From: Lacinutrix mariniflava
Lineage (GTDB): Bacteria; Bacteroidota; Bacteroidia; Flavobacteriales; Flavobacteriaceae
NCBI RefSeq assembly: GCF_001418015.1
Contig: NZ_LIQG01000026.1
Coordinates: 744,001-808,000, forward strand
Reading direction: 5' to 3'
Length of the DNA: 64,000 nt
Positions 25,958 through 34,720 of this stretch are shown one piece after another. A program made the position numbers and the translations under genes. Position 1 is the first letter of the stretch. Every line of letters begins with the position of its first letter. The notes beneath the pieces are model-generated. The model was given only the letters and a program-made list of their open reading frames with translations. It was not told the DNA's origin and did not search any database.

Positions 25958-25965
25958 CAAAAATA
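25958..25965 (-). promoter_or_regulatory. -7 element of metG
   Basis: Reverse strand TATTTTTG fits TAnnTTTG, 20 bases upstream of the ATG. Confidence 0.45.
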
Positions 25966-26149
25966 ACCATTACCTTTTTTAAAATTGAATTCTTAACCTC
26001 AGATTTGATGAAAACCGATGCTTTTTTAATGTAATTGAGAATAAAAGTGAAAAACGAGTGCTGTTTTATGATGTTCATTGGTTTTTAAAAAGTGTTTATT
26101 AAATTTATACTTCATTATAATTTTACAAAATATCGTGTACATTTACAGT

Positions 26150-27160
26150 ATGATTAAAAAAGTATTTATTATCACTTTGTTTTTTCTCTTCGGAAGTATT
26201 AACGCTTCGGCTCAAGAAAACACAACTATTAAAACACCGTCTAAATTGATGCAACCATCTTATTTAAAAGCAGGAGATACTGTTGCTATTGTTGCACCAT
26301 CTGGTGTTTTAAAAAACAGAACAGAAGAAGTTGCACGTGCTAAAAAACTATTAGAAAGTTGGCAATTAAATGTTGTTGTTGGTAAACATGTTTTTAGTAG
26401 AGATGATCACTTTGCCGGTACAGATCAGGAACGCTGTGAAGATTTTCAAAACGCATTAGATAACCCAAAAATTAAAGCCATTTGGAGTGCAAGAGGAGGT
26501 TATGGAACGGTTAGAATACTTGATAAATTAGATTATTCTAAGTTTTTACAACAACCAAAATGGGTTGTTGGTTATAGCGATATTACAGCTTTGCATAATC
26601 AATTGCATACAAAAGGAGTAGAAAGCATTCATGCTATTATGTGTGTGAGTTTACCCGAAGATCAAGAAGACATTAAAGAAAGTATAGAGACTTTTAAAGC
26701 GGCTATTTTTGGTAAGCCTATTAACTATACTTTAAAAGGATCAGAGTTTAATAGAGTAGGTGAAGCTTCAGGTGAGTTGGTTGGTGGAAACTTAACCATA
26801 TTACATACTATGTTGGGATCTAATACAAGTATAGATACTAGTGGTAAAATTTTGTTTATTGAAGAAATAGGTGAATATAAATACCATATCGACCGTATGT
26901 TACAAAGTTTAAAACGTGCTGGTTATTTTGATAACTGTAATGGTGTAATTGTTGGAGGTATGAGTAGAATGAGAAAAAACACTACGCTTTGGGGAACGAG
27001 TGTAGAACAACTTGTTATAGATGCTTTATCGGACTATGATTTTCCTATTGCTTTTAATATGCCGGCAGGACATGAAAAAGATAATCGTGCTATGATTATG
27101 GGACGAACGATTGATTTAGATGTAAAAAAAGAGAAATCAATAGTTAATTTTCAAGAGTAA
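26150..27160 (+). CDS. LD-carboxypeptidase (S66 family), exported
   Basis: The frame opens at 26078, but the signal peptide (KKVFIITLFFLFGSINASAQ) starts at the ATG at 26150, giving 336 residues. Serine peptidase that trims the terminal D-Ala from muropeptide tetrapeptides. The catalytic Ser143 lies in VVGYSDITALH, after the family's IWSARGGYGTVRIL; the Glu and His of the triad lie in FIEEIGEYKYHIDRML and MPAGHEKDN. It probably acts in the periplasm in cell-wall recycling. Confidence 0.92.
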   Translation: MIKKVFIITLFFLFGSINASAQENTTIKTPSKLMQPSYLKAGDTVAIVAPSGVLKNRTEEVARAKKLLESWQLNVVVGKHVFSRDDHFAGTDQERCEDFQNALDNPKIKAIWSARGGYGTVRILDKLDYSKFLQQPKWVVGYSDITALHNQLHTKGVESIHAIMCVSLPEDQEDIKESIETFKAAIFGKPINYTLKGSEFNRVGEASGELVGGNLTILHTMLGSNTSIDTSGKILFIEEIGEYKYHIDRMLQSLKRAGYFDNCNGVIVGGMSRMRKNTTLWGTSVEQLVIDALSDYDFPIAFNMPAGHEKDNRAMIMGRTIDLDVKKEKSIVNFQE

Positions 27161-27202
27161 ATAACGAAAAAGAGAATTGTAAATTCTATTTATTTAAATG
27201 AA

Positions 27203-27646
27203 ATGAAGTTAAAATCAATTTTTAATTCGATTATTAAAATAGTATTCGTTCTCTGTTTGGTTTTACTGATTGTTAACATTGTTTTTGAAATTAAAATATT
27301 TGTTAGTTATAGGTTTTTTTTCTGGGTAGTATATTTAATGAGCGCTCTGTTTTTAATTTTTACAACGAGCAAGAAGTTTTATGCAGCAATACTTGCTATT
27401 GCTCCAATTATAGTTTTAAGTTACCAGTTTTTCAATTCTAATAATTCCTATTTAGGTTTTAGAAAAAACATACCGAATACTCAATATGATATTATTGGAC
27501 ACGCTTACGGTTACAGATTAATTGAGAAATATTACTTTTTAGAAAAAGTTGTTGCTGAAAAAGAATCTAAAATTTTCTTTAATCCTAACTCTAAAATGGG
27601 AAGAATAGGAGCTTTTCAATGTGATATTAAATTATTAGAAGAGTAA
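27203..27646 (+). CDS. Small membrane protein, unknown function
   Basis: A 147-residue protein. Three hydrophobic segments fill the N-terminal half (IFNSIIKIVFVLCLVLLIVNIVF; FFWVVYLMSALFLIFTT; FYAAILAIAPIIVLSYQFF) and the C-terminal ~70 residues are polar and probably outside the membrane. No family recognised. It follows the LD-carboxypeptidase gene after 42 bp and may share its transcript. Confidence 0.65.
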   Translation: MKLKSIFNSIIKIVFVLCLVLLIVNIVFEIKIFVSYRFFFWVVYLMSALFLIFTTSKKFYAAILAIAPIIVLSYQFFNSNNSYLGFRKNIPNTQYDIIGHAYGYRLIEKYYFLEKVVAEKESKIFFNPNSKMGRIGAFQCDIKLLEE

Positions 27647-27769
27647 AGTCATAAAATAGTACTTGAAATTAATACCAATTTTAATGGTGTAATAATTGAT
27701 TCTATAAATAAGGCGAGACTTAATTTTATAGATTAAATCTATTATCTCTGTAGCACTAAAAACGAAATC

Positions 27770-28129
27770 ATGGCACAACACAACGAATTAGGGAAAAAAG
27801 GAGAGCAACTTGCTGTAGATTTTCTATTAAAAAAAGGTTACGAAATTTTAGAAAGAAACTATACTTTCCAGAAATCTGAAGTCGATATTATTGCAAAAAT
27901 AAAAGATACATTAGCTGTTGTAGAAGTTAAAACACGATCGACTGTGGAATTTGGTAATCCTCAAGATTTCGTTAAGCCTAAGCAAATTCAACGTTTAGTA
28001 AAAGCAATAGATGAATTTGTTAACGTAAATAGCTTAGATGTAGAAGTTCGTTTTGATGTAATTGCTATTGTTAAGGATAATAAACAGTTTAAGATTGAGC
28101 ATTTAGAGGATGCTTTTTATCACTTTTAA
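27770..28129 (+). CDS. YraN (UPF0102) family protein
   Basis: A 119-residue protein of the YraN family, related to Holliday-junction and restriction endonucleases (PD-(D/E)XK fold). Visible: GKKGEQLAVDFLLKKGYEILERNY, then SEVDIIAKIKDTLAVVEVKTRS with the D, E and K of the nuclease core, and RFDVIAI. Function in the cell is unsettled. Confidence 0.93.
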   Translation: MAQHNELGKKGEQLAVDFLLKKGYEILERNYTFQKSEVDIIAKIKDTLAVVEVKTRSTVEFGNPQDFVKPKQIQRLVKAIDEFVNVNSLDVEVRFDVIAIVKDNKQFKIEHLEDAFYHF

Positions 28130-28232
28130 TACTTGGTTAATCTATATCTTGAAATTAAAAAAAATCTGGTTTTAAATAAAAAAATAAATTATGTTAAGTA
28201 AGTTTTTTTATTTTATTTGTAGGTTTTAGAAA

Positions 28233-28751
28233 CTACGCTTTCACTTCTTTAGTGCAACATGCTTTTTTACAATCTTTAGCACAAGCTACTTTCTCACCTT
28301 CAGTTTTGTTTTTGCAGCAGTCTTTTTTGCAGTCTGCAGTACATGCTTTTTTCTCTTCTTTCGAAAAAGATTCAACCGTATTCATGTCTTTTACGCTATA
28401 AGTGTCAGAAACACCAGTTACTGTACTTTCTAAGCTTGTAGGTGTTACCTTAGCTTCATCGTATTCTACCATAGCTAATTGTCTGTCGAAATCTACAATT
28501 GCAGATTTTACACCTTCCATTTTAGCCATTTTTTTCTCGATAGTCTTTGCACAACCCATTGCACATGTCATACCTTCGATTTTAAATTCTGCTTTAGCAT
28601 AAGTTGCATTAGGATCTAATTCTGCTTTTGCTGCTTTAATTTCAGTTTCAACCGTTTCTACAGTTTTAACTTCTGGTTGTGTTTCATTTTTACAACTAAA
28701 TGCTGCAATGGTAATAATAGCTATTGCTAATATGTTTTTTAAATTTTTCAT
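28233..28751 (-). CDS. Heavy-metal-associated (HMA) domain lipoprotein with Cys-rich tail
   Basis: I start at the ATG at 28751 rather than 28760 because the signal peptide (KNLKNILAIAIITIAAFSC, Cys20) then fits a lipoprotein. The HMA domain runs from about residue 50 to 115 with GMTCAMGCAKTIEKKMAKMEGV: the metal loop is C-x-x-x-C, not the usual CxxC, a variant I regard as common in Bacteroidota. The tail (from about residue 135) carries five C/CC groups with lysines (ACTADCKKDCC; VACAKDCKKACC), so it could bind more metal. Probably an outer-layer copper-type metal-binding protein. Confidence 0.86.
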   Translation of the reverse strand: MKNLKNILAIAIITIAAFSCKNETQPEVKTVETVETEIKAAKAELDPNATYAKAEFKIEGMTCAMGCAKTIEKKMAKMEGVKSAIVDFDRQLAMVEYDEAKVTPTSLESTVTGVSDTYSVKDMNTVESFSKEEKKACTADCKKDCCKNKTEGEKVACAKDCKKACCTKEVKA

Positions 28752-28784
28752 AAATATCAATTTTTTTTATTCTGTTATCAATTA

Positions 28785-28792
28785 CAAAATTA
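28785..28792 (-). promoter_or_regulatory. -7 element of the HMA lipoprotein gene
   Basis: Reverse strand TAATTTTG fits TAnnTTTG, 33 bases upstream of the chosen ATG. Confidence 0.4.
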
Positions 28793-28858
28793 ACAATTAT
28801 ATCTATTTATTGCGTTAAAAATTAGATTTTTGCATAAGCTAATCAATGCATTACAAAA

Positions 28859-29737
28859 ATGAAAGCATCTAAATGGACTTACCTCATTATCTTATCTATA
28901 ATTTGGGGAACAAGTTTTATACTAATAAAAAAGGCATTAATTGGTTTAAATCCTTATCAATTAGGCGCTTTGCGAACCGTATTAACAGGTTTGTTTTTAT
29001 TTGCTGCAGGATTTAATACAATAAAAACCATTAAAAAGGCAGACTGGAAGTGGATAATAATTTCAGGTTTCTTAGGCTCTTTTATTCCTGCTTTCTTTTT
29101 TGCAATTGCAGAAACAGAAATTGATAGTGCTGTAGTTTCTGTATTAAACTCTTTGGTACCATTAAATACCGTTTTAATGGGATTGGCTGTTTTTAAAATC
29201 ACCTCTACAAAAAGACAGATTTTAGGTGTAATTATAGGTTTTATTGGCACAGCTTTGTTAATATTAAAAGGTGCTGAGCTTAATCCTAGTCAAAACTACT
29301 TATTTGCGGGTTTTATAATCGCTTCAACATTAATGTATGCTGCTAACGTAAATATTATAAAACGTTATTTACAAGATGTGAAACCATTAACTATTGCTGT
29401 TGGAAATTATGTACCTATTGTTATACCTGGGCTTATAGTTCTGTTTTGTACAGATTTCTTCTCTGCTGAAGCATTTAGTAAGTCAGAATTTAGGATGTCT
29501 ATTTTATATGTTGCTATTTTATCTTTATTTGGTACTGCAATTGCTAAGGTTTTGTTTTTTAAACTGGTACAAATGTCAACACCTGTTTTTGCTTCATCGG
29601 TAACTTATATTATGCCTATTGTAGCTTTAACCTGGGGATTAATAGATGGAGAAATTTTTGGGTTATTGCAAATAGTTGCCTCTATAATAATTTTATTTGG
29701 AGTCTATTTAGCTAATAAAAAGACAAAAAAAATCTGA
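28859..29737 (+). CDS. EamA/DMT-family transporter
   Basis: A 292-residue protein with ten predicted membrane helices and two EamA repeats, the first at about residues 4-135 (TYLIILSIIWGTSFILIKKAL; VVSVLNSLVPLNTVLMGLAVF) and the second at about 145-285 (VFASSVTYIMPIVALTWGLIDGE). Drug/metabolite transporters move small solutes by proton exchange; the substrate cannot be predicted. Confidence 0.93.
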   Translation: MKASKWTYLIILSIIWGTSFILIKKALIGLNPYQLGALRTVLTGLFLFAAGFNTIKTIKKADWKWIIISGFLGSFIPAFFFAIAETEIDSAVVSVLNSLVPLNTVLMGLAVFKITSTKRQILGVIIGFIGTALLILKGAELNPSQNYLFAGFIIASTLMYAANVNIIKRYLQDVKPLTIAVGNYVPIVIPGLIVLFCTDFFSAEAFSKSEFRMSILYVAILSLFGTAIAKVLFFKLVQMSTPVFASSVTYIMPIVALTWGLIDGEIFGLLQIVASIIILFGVYLANKKTKKI

Positions 29738-29757
29738 AGCCTTTCGACTTCAGATTT
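29722..29757 (-). terminator. Terminator of the M16 gene pair (also overlaps the end of the EamA gene)
   Basis: AAATCTGAAG (29730-29739) pairs with CTTCAGATTT (29748-29757); read leftwards the stem is followed by a T run. It overlaps the stop codon of the convergent EamA gene. Confidence 0.82.
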
Positions 29758-29784
29758 GAGTAAAGATATTAAATAACTTTTTGC

Positions 29785-31872
29785 TTATTCAAAGTCAGCA
29801 GCTGTTAAAGGCTCATTTACTTTAATTGTAGTTACTTTAAGCTCTACATTTTGTCCTCCAATTGGTACAGAAGTTATGTGTGGAAATTTAATACCACTTA
29901 CTTCTTTATAGTCACCAAAAGTTCTTTCTTGAGTAATTTCTTGTCCTCCTGGACCTTTTTCTTTAGAAACACTTTTTATTTTTAAACCAGAAGTTACATC
30001 GTAATAATTTTTAGTAGATTCTCCATCTTTATCTTCAATTACTAAAACATAAGCATCGTTACCATCTACAGTTTCAATTGAATCTAAAGATACTTTTAAT
30101 GAAGAATTAGCCATTAGACCTAATTCATCAAATAATGCTGTTTTGGCCTTAGATTTAGCGATAGCTTCAGCAGGCATGGGTTGTTTGTTTCCCATTTGTG
30201 CCATGTAACCAGTTTCACCATTAAAAGCTTGTTTGAAAACAGATCCCATTCCAATAATGCTAACATCTGTAGACATAAGGTTTGGGCTTTTTTGCTTAAC
30301 AGTCATTGCCATATTTTGTCCTTGAAAAGAAGCACTCATTTCTTGAACTAAAGTAGTTACATTTTGTAATGTAGTTTCGCCGCCAATAGCTTTTAAATAA
30401 CCATCTAAAACTGTTTGAGGAGTAACTCCTGCTGGAACTGGTTTAGTAAATACTGGCTTTGTTACAGAAGTTGCAAATACATCAAAATATTTAATAGGAA
30501 TTCCTGTTTTTTCTAAGTTCGAAATTACTTCGCTACCTTTTCCAACAACAATAACTCTAGCATTATCTTCGGTAAAATATTTGTTCGCTACACGTTGTAC
30601 ATCGTCAACAGTAACCGCATTAATTTTTGTTAAATACGTTTTGTAAAAATCTTTTGGTAAGTTGTTTAGCTTAATATTTAAAGCATATCTAGCAATTGTA
30701 GATGGTTGCTCTAAAGCTAATACAAAGTCACCAACGTATTTTGCTTTAGCATTTCTTAAATCTTCAGCAGAAACTTTTTCACTTTTAATTCTTTTAATTT
30801 CTTTTAAAGACTCTACAACAGCACTATCTGTAACTGCATTTCTTACTTGAGCTCCGGCTGTAAAACGAGAAGCACCATAGCGGCTTGTACCAACGTTTGA
30901 ACGTGCACCATAAGTATAACCATGAGCTTCACGTAAATTCATGTTAAGGTAAGAGTTAAAACCACCACCTAAAATTTTATTAGCAATTAAAACGGCATGA
31001 TAATCTGCATCACCCATTTCTAATTTTACATTGCTTGTTACAGATATATTAGACTGTACAGCATTTGGCATGTCTATAAAGTTAATTTCTGTTGCATTAA
31101 CATTTTTATATGTTTCAGGCATGTTTCTAGTGATATCAATTCCTTTATCCCATTTCTTGAAATATTTTTTCACTTGCTTTTCAACAGTTTTAAAATCTAC
31201 ATCACCAACAACAACTAAGTAAGCGTTGTTTGGGTTGAAATTCTTCTGATAAAAAGCACGTACATTATCAAGCGTAATGTTATTTAAAGATTCTTCTGTA
31301 AGAAACTCTCCGTAAGGATGTTTTTTACCGTAAGATAATGCGCCACCAACACGAGAGGCTACTGCGTCTACACTTTTTGCACTAGACTTTAAACCTTCTA
31401 TGGCTTTGTCTTTCTCTTTTTGGAATTCTTCTTCTGTTAATAAAGGATTCATTGTAGCATCTGCCATTAATTCTAATATTCTTTCAGAATATTTAGTTAA
31501 TGAACTTCCAGATACATTGCTAGACCCAAAGCCTAAACTTGCCCCAAGAAAATCGATTTCCTCATTAAATTCATCTTTAGAGATAGAAGTTGTTCCATTA
31601 CCCATCATTGCTCCAAGTATACCCGAAACTCCTGCTATGTTACCTTCAACTTGTGGTTGGTTGTCTATATTTAAAGAATAAGATACTCTTGGTAGTTTGT
31701 GGTTTTCTACCACAAGTACTTTAAGTCCGTTTTTAAGTTCAAATTCACCAGGAACTTCCAATGTAATTGATGGAGCTGGACCTGGTTTTGGTTGCACAGA
31801 TCTATCTATTTGAGCAGTAGCAGAAATGGATAGTAAAAACAGTGCTATAATTGCTGTTATTTTTGTTTTCAT
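29785..31872 (-). CDS. M16-family peptidase homologue without the zinc motif, with C-terminal domain
   Basis: A 695-residue exported protein (signal peptide KTKITAIIALFLLSISATAQ). Two M16 halves are visible, but where active members carry HxxEH this one has GILGAMMGNG, so it lacks the zinc ligands. It keeps the R/Y-type glycine-rich segment (HGYTYGARSNVGTSRYG). A further ~200-residue C-terminal domain (after about residue 480) follows. In two-subunit M16B peptidases one subunit is catalytic and the other supplies this R/Y motif. The catalytic partner is the gene 24 bp upstream in transcription order, so a heterodimer is likely. Confidence 0.9.
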   Translation of the reverse strand: MKTKITAIIALFLLSISATAQIDRSVQPKPGPAPSITLEVPGEFELKNGLKVLVVENHKLPRVSYSLNIDNQPQVEGNIAGVSGILGAMMGNGTTSISKDEFNEEIDFLGASLGFGSSNVSGSSLTKYSERILELMADATMNPLLTEEEFQKEKDKAIEGLKSSAKSVDAVASRVGGALSYGKKHPYGEFLTEESLNNITLDNVRAFYQKNFNPNNAYLVVVGDVDFKTVEKQVKKYFKKWDKGIDITRNMPETYKNVNATEINFIDMPNAVQSNISVTSNVKLEMGDADYHAVLIANKILGGGFNSYLNMNLREAHGYTYGARSNVGTSRYGASRFTAGAQVRNAVTDSAVVESLKEIKRIKSEKVSAEDLRNAKAKYVGDFVLALEQPSTIARYALNIKLNNLPKDFYKTYLTKINAVTVDDVQRVANKYFTEDNARVIVVGKGSEVISNLEKTGIPIKYFDVFATSVTKPVFTKPVPAGVTPQTVLDGYLKAIGGETTLQNVTTLVQEMSASFQGQNMAMTVKQKSPNLMSTDVSIIGMGSVFKQAFNGETGYMAQMGNKQPMPAEAIAKSKAKTALFDELGLMANSSLKVSLDSIETVDGNDAYVLVIEDKDGESTKNYYDVTSGLKIKSVSKEKGPGGQEITQERTFGDYKEVSGIKFPHITSVPIGGQNVELKVTTIKVNEPLTAADFE

Positions 31873-31896
31873 TATAATATGATGTTTCTAAATTTA

Positions 31897-33219
31897 TTAT
31901 TTTTCTTCTTTAACTTCTGGTAAATATTCTAAAACCACACGTTGATTAGGGTTTAGATATTTTTTTGCAGCTGCTTGAATTTCTTCTCTTGTAATAGATC
32001 TGTAGATATTAATTTCGTTATTAATTAAGTTTACATCATCATATAACATGTAGTAACGTGCTAAAGAATTTGCAATACCAGAAACACTAGAGTTAGAGTT
32101 TACAAAATCATTTTCAAATTGGTTTTGAAGTTTTTGGTAATCTCTTTCAGACATTAATTCGTTCTGAACCTTTACCAATTCTTCATCTATTCCAGCTAAT
32201 AAGCTTTCTAAAGAATTATCACCTAACGGGAGGCCAAATAAAATATACGTTCCGTAATCTTCTTGACTTTGACTAAAAGCACCAACTTGAAGAGCCTTCT
32301 TTTCATCATCAACAAGTTTTTTATATAATTTTGAAGTTTTACCAGAACTTAAATAACTAGATAACATATCTAAAACATAAGCATCTCTCTCTGTCATTGC
32401 AGGAGTTCTGTAAGCAGCCATAATAGCTGGAATTTGAATATTAGAATCGTAAGCTTTAGCTTTAATAGTTTCTGTAATAGGATCTTCTTTTGGGAAATTT
32501 CTAACAATATCTTCTCCTCTTGGAATAGGTCCAAAATAATCTTCAATCATTTTTTTTGTTGAAGCAATTTCTATATCACCAGCAACAACTAAAACAGCAT
32601 TATTAGGCACGTAGAATTTTTTATTAAAAGCTTGGAACTCCTCTAAAGAAGCAGCATCTAAATGAGCCATTTTACCAATAGTCGTTCCTTTATACGGGTG
32701 TTTTTTAAAGATATTAAGTTTAATTTCTTCAATAAACTTACCATAAGGAGAATTATCAACACGTAAGCGTTTTTCTTCTTTTACAACTTCGTTTTGAGTA
32801 TCTACACCAATTTGATTAATAATTGGGTGCATTAAACGCTCAGACTCCATCCATAATCCTAATTCTAAACTATTAGAAGGGAATACTTCGTAGTAATACG
32901 TTCTATCATCTGTAGTATTGGCATTGTTACTTCCTCCATTAGAAGTTACAATTTTAAACCATTCGCCACGTTCTATGTTTTCTGTTCCTTCAAACAAAAG
33001 GTGCTCGAAAAAGTGAGCCATACCTGTACGGTCTGGTTGTTCGTCTTTTGCGCCTACATGGTACATTACTGAAGTGGTTACTACTGGAGCAGTTTTGTCT
33101 TGATGTAAAATAACGTGCATTCCGTTACTTAAATCGTACTCTTCAAATTTAACTTCTTGCGCATTAGCGGCAAATCCAGCCAAGAGCAAAGCTGCTAACG
33201 AGAATAAATTTTTTTTCAT
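31897..33219 (-). CDS. M16-family zinc peptidase, catalytic subunit
   Basis: I start at the ATG at 33219, which begins a clear signal peptide (KKNLFSLAALLLAGFAANAQ); the -7 element at 33286-33293 overlaps the longer frame's start, supporting this. The 440-residue protein has the inverted zinc motif HFFEHLLFEGTEN (H69, E72, H73) and a downstream glutamate in NEVVKEEKRLR. Probably periplasmic; it is followed by the zinc-less homologue, with which it most likely pairs. Confidence 0.93.
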   Translation of the reverse strand: MKKNLFSLAALLLAGFAANAQEVKFEEYDLSNGMHVILHQDKTAPVVTTSVMYHVGAKDEQPDRTGMAHFFEHLLFEGTENIERGEWFKIVTSNGGSNNANTTDDRTYYYEVFPSNSLELGLWMESERLMHPIINQIGVDTQNEVVKEEKRLRVDNSPYGKFIEEIKLNIFKKHPYKGTTIGKMAHLDAASLEEFQAFNKKFYVPNNAVLVVAGDIEIASTKKMIEDYFGPIPRGEDIVRNFPKEDPITETIKAKAYDSNIQIPAIMAAYRTPAMTERDAYVLDMLSSYLSSGKTSKLYKKLVDDEKKALQVGAFSQSQEDYGTYILFGLPLGDNSLESLLAGIDEELVKVQNELMSERDYQKLQNQFENDFVNSNSSVSGIANSLARYYMLYDDVNLINNEINIYRSITREEIQAAAKKYLNPNQRVVLEYLPEVKEEK

Positions 33220-33285
33220 TTTGAGTTGTTTAATGTTAATTGATTTATAGGTCTCTAACTTAGATAATTTGTTACAGATTACTAA

Positions 33286-33293
33286 CAAAATTA
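33286..33293 (-). promoter_or_regulatory. -7 element of the M16 operon
   Basis: Reverse strand TAATTTTG fits TAnnTTTG, about 66 bases upstream of the chosen start at 33219. Confidence 0.45.
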
Positions 33294-33584
33294 CTAATAG
33301 TTAAATATAAAGTAGGCTATATGTTAAAAAATTAACAATCAATTATTCATGATTTGACCTGTTTTAGTAATTAAATCGAAAACCGTTAATTTTAGAATCT
33401 GCTTTTATTAAACTAATTATTTATTTTAATAATGAATTTTAAAAACAAGCTTGAAGTACCATTAAGAAAGGATAACTAGCGGTTTAATGCGTTTTTAAGC
33501 TAATAAGTTATCTATTAAGTAATATGTTTAGCGATAAAATGAAGAAAATGTAGCTAAAATATTAGTAATCATAGGTAAAAACGT
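33294..33584. other. Intergenic stretch without a gene
   Basis: Between the M16 promoter and the rplU promoter (about 290 bp) I see only AT-rich sequence with no convincing ORF, hairpin or repeat. Confidence 0.5.
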
Positions 33585-33614
33585 TTGCAAATTAATTTAT
33601 TAGAAGTATATTTG
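33585..33614 (+). promoter_or_regulatory. Promoter of rplU-rpmA
   Basis: TTG at 33585-33587, a 19-base spacer and TATATTTG at 33607-33614 fit the Bacteroidota consensus TTG-N17-23-TAnnTTTG well. This is the clearest promoter in the window. Confidence 0.75.
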
Positions 33615-33620
33615 CATCCG

Positions 33621-33636
33621 CTTTCTGTGAAGAAAG
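33621..33636 (+). promoter_or_regulatory. Tetraloop hairpin at the 5' end of the rplU leader
   Basis: CTTTCT (33621-33626), loop GTGA, AGAAAG (33631-33636): a six-bp stem with a GNRA-type loop near the predicted transcript start. It may protect the 5' end or bind a ribosomal protein; both are inference. Confidence 0.45.
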
Positions 33637-33675
33637 TAAGTATTTTAATAACAAATTAATAAAAACGTTACGCTA

Positions 33676-34326
33676 ATGTACGCAATTGTAGAGATAGCAG
33701 GGCATCAATTTAAAGTTGAAAAAGACCAAAAAGTTTTTGTTAACCGTTTAGCATCAGAAGAAGGAGAGACTATGTCTTTCGATAATGTTCTTTTGATTGC
33801 AGATGGTGACAATGTTACTTTAGGCGCCCCAGCTATAGATGGAGCACAAGTAAGTGTGAAAATCTTAAAGCACCTTCAAGGTGACAAAGTTATTGTTTTC
33901 AAAAAGAAAAGAAGAAAAGGTTACCGTGTTAAAAATGGTCATAGACAAGCCTTAACTGAAATCGTTATTGAGAGCATTGTAGCTTCAGGAGCTAAGCCAG
34001 CAAAAAAGGCTGCTCCAAAAAAAGAAACTAAAAAAGCTGAACCAAAAGTAGAAGCGAAAGCTGCTGCTAAAGCAACAGGAAAAGCTGACGACTTGAAAAA
34101 AGTTGAAGGTATTGGTCCAAAAATAGCATCTACGTTAGTAGAAGCTGGAATTTCAACTTTTGCTGAATTAGCAAAAATTGATGCAGCTAAAATTTCTGAA
34201 ATCATCGCAGGTGTTCGTGGAAACCACGTAACTGATACTTGGCCAGCACAAGCTCAAATGGCTGCTGATGGTAAGTGGGATGAGTTGAAAGTATGGCAAG
34301 ACGAATTAGACGGTGGTAAAGCTTAA
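33676..34326 (+). CDS. rplU: Ribosomal protein L21 with C-terminal helix-hairpin-helix extension
   Basis: A 216-residue protein. Residues 1-102 are a normal L21 (YAIVEIAGHQFKVEKDQKVFVNRL; KVIVFKKKRRKGYRVKNGHRQ). A Lys/Ala-rich linker (KPAKKAAPKKETKKAEPKVEAK) then leads to a C-terminal domain with a helix-hairpin-helix-type core (DDLKKVEGIGPKIASTLVEAG ... ISTFAELAKIDAAKISEII) that L21 in most bacteria lacks; the extension is known in Bacteroidota. It may add RNA or DNA contacts. L27 follows in the same operon. Confidence 0.95.
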   Translation: MYAIVEIAGHQFKVEKDQKVFVNRLASEEGETMSFDNVLLIADGDNVTLGAPAIDGAQVSVKILKHLQGDKVIVFKKKRRKGYRVKNGHRQALTEIVIESIVASGAKPAKKAAPKKETKKAEPKVEAKAAAKATGKADDLKKVEGIGPKIASTLVEAGISTFAELAKIDAAKISEIIAGVRGNHVTDTWPAQAQMAADGKWDELKVWQDELDGGKA

Positions 34327-34366
34327 TCGCTAACTACTTAATATTAACAAATAAAACCTTAAGACA

Positions 34367-34627
34367 ATGGCTCATAAAAAAGGAGTTGGTAGTTCGAAGA
34401 ATGGTAGAGAATCAGAATCAAAACGTTTAGGCGTTAAGATATTTGGTGGACAAGCTGCTATTGCTGGAAATATCATATTAAGACAACGTGGTAACACGCA
34501 TCACCCAGGTGAAAACGTATACCAAGGAAAAGATCATACTTTACATGCATATGTAGATGGTCTTGTAAAATTTACAAAGAAAAGAAACAATAGATCTTAT
34601 GTGTCTATTGAGCCTTTCGAAGCTTAG
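34367..34627 (+). CDS. rpmA: Ribosomal protein L27
   Basis: An 86-residue L27 with the typical start [23 protein letters not shown] and the [22 protein letters not shown] core. Forty bases after rplU and followed by a terminator. No N-terminal cleavage extension of the Firmicutes kind is present. Confidence 0.98.
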   Translation: MAHKKGVGSSKNGRESESKRLGVKIFGGQAAIAGNIILRQRGNTHHPGENVYQGKDHTLHAYVDGLVKFTKKRNNRSYVSIEPFEA

Positions 34628-34651
34628 AAATAATTTTCTTTTAAATATTAA

Positions 34652-34684
34652 AAATGCCTTTCCATTGGAAAGGCATTTTTTTTG
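34652..34684 (+). terminator. Terminator of the rplU-rpmA operon
   Basis: AAATGCCTTTCC pairs with GGAAAGGCATTT and is followed by a long T run. Confidence 0.92.
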
Positions 34685-34720
34685 TTTGTAATAAAACCAA
34701 AGATTTTACGTTTGGATTGC

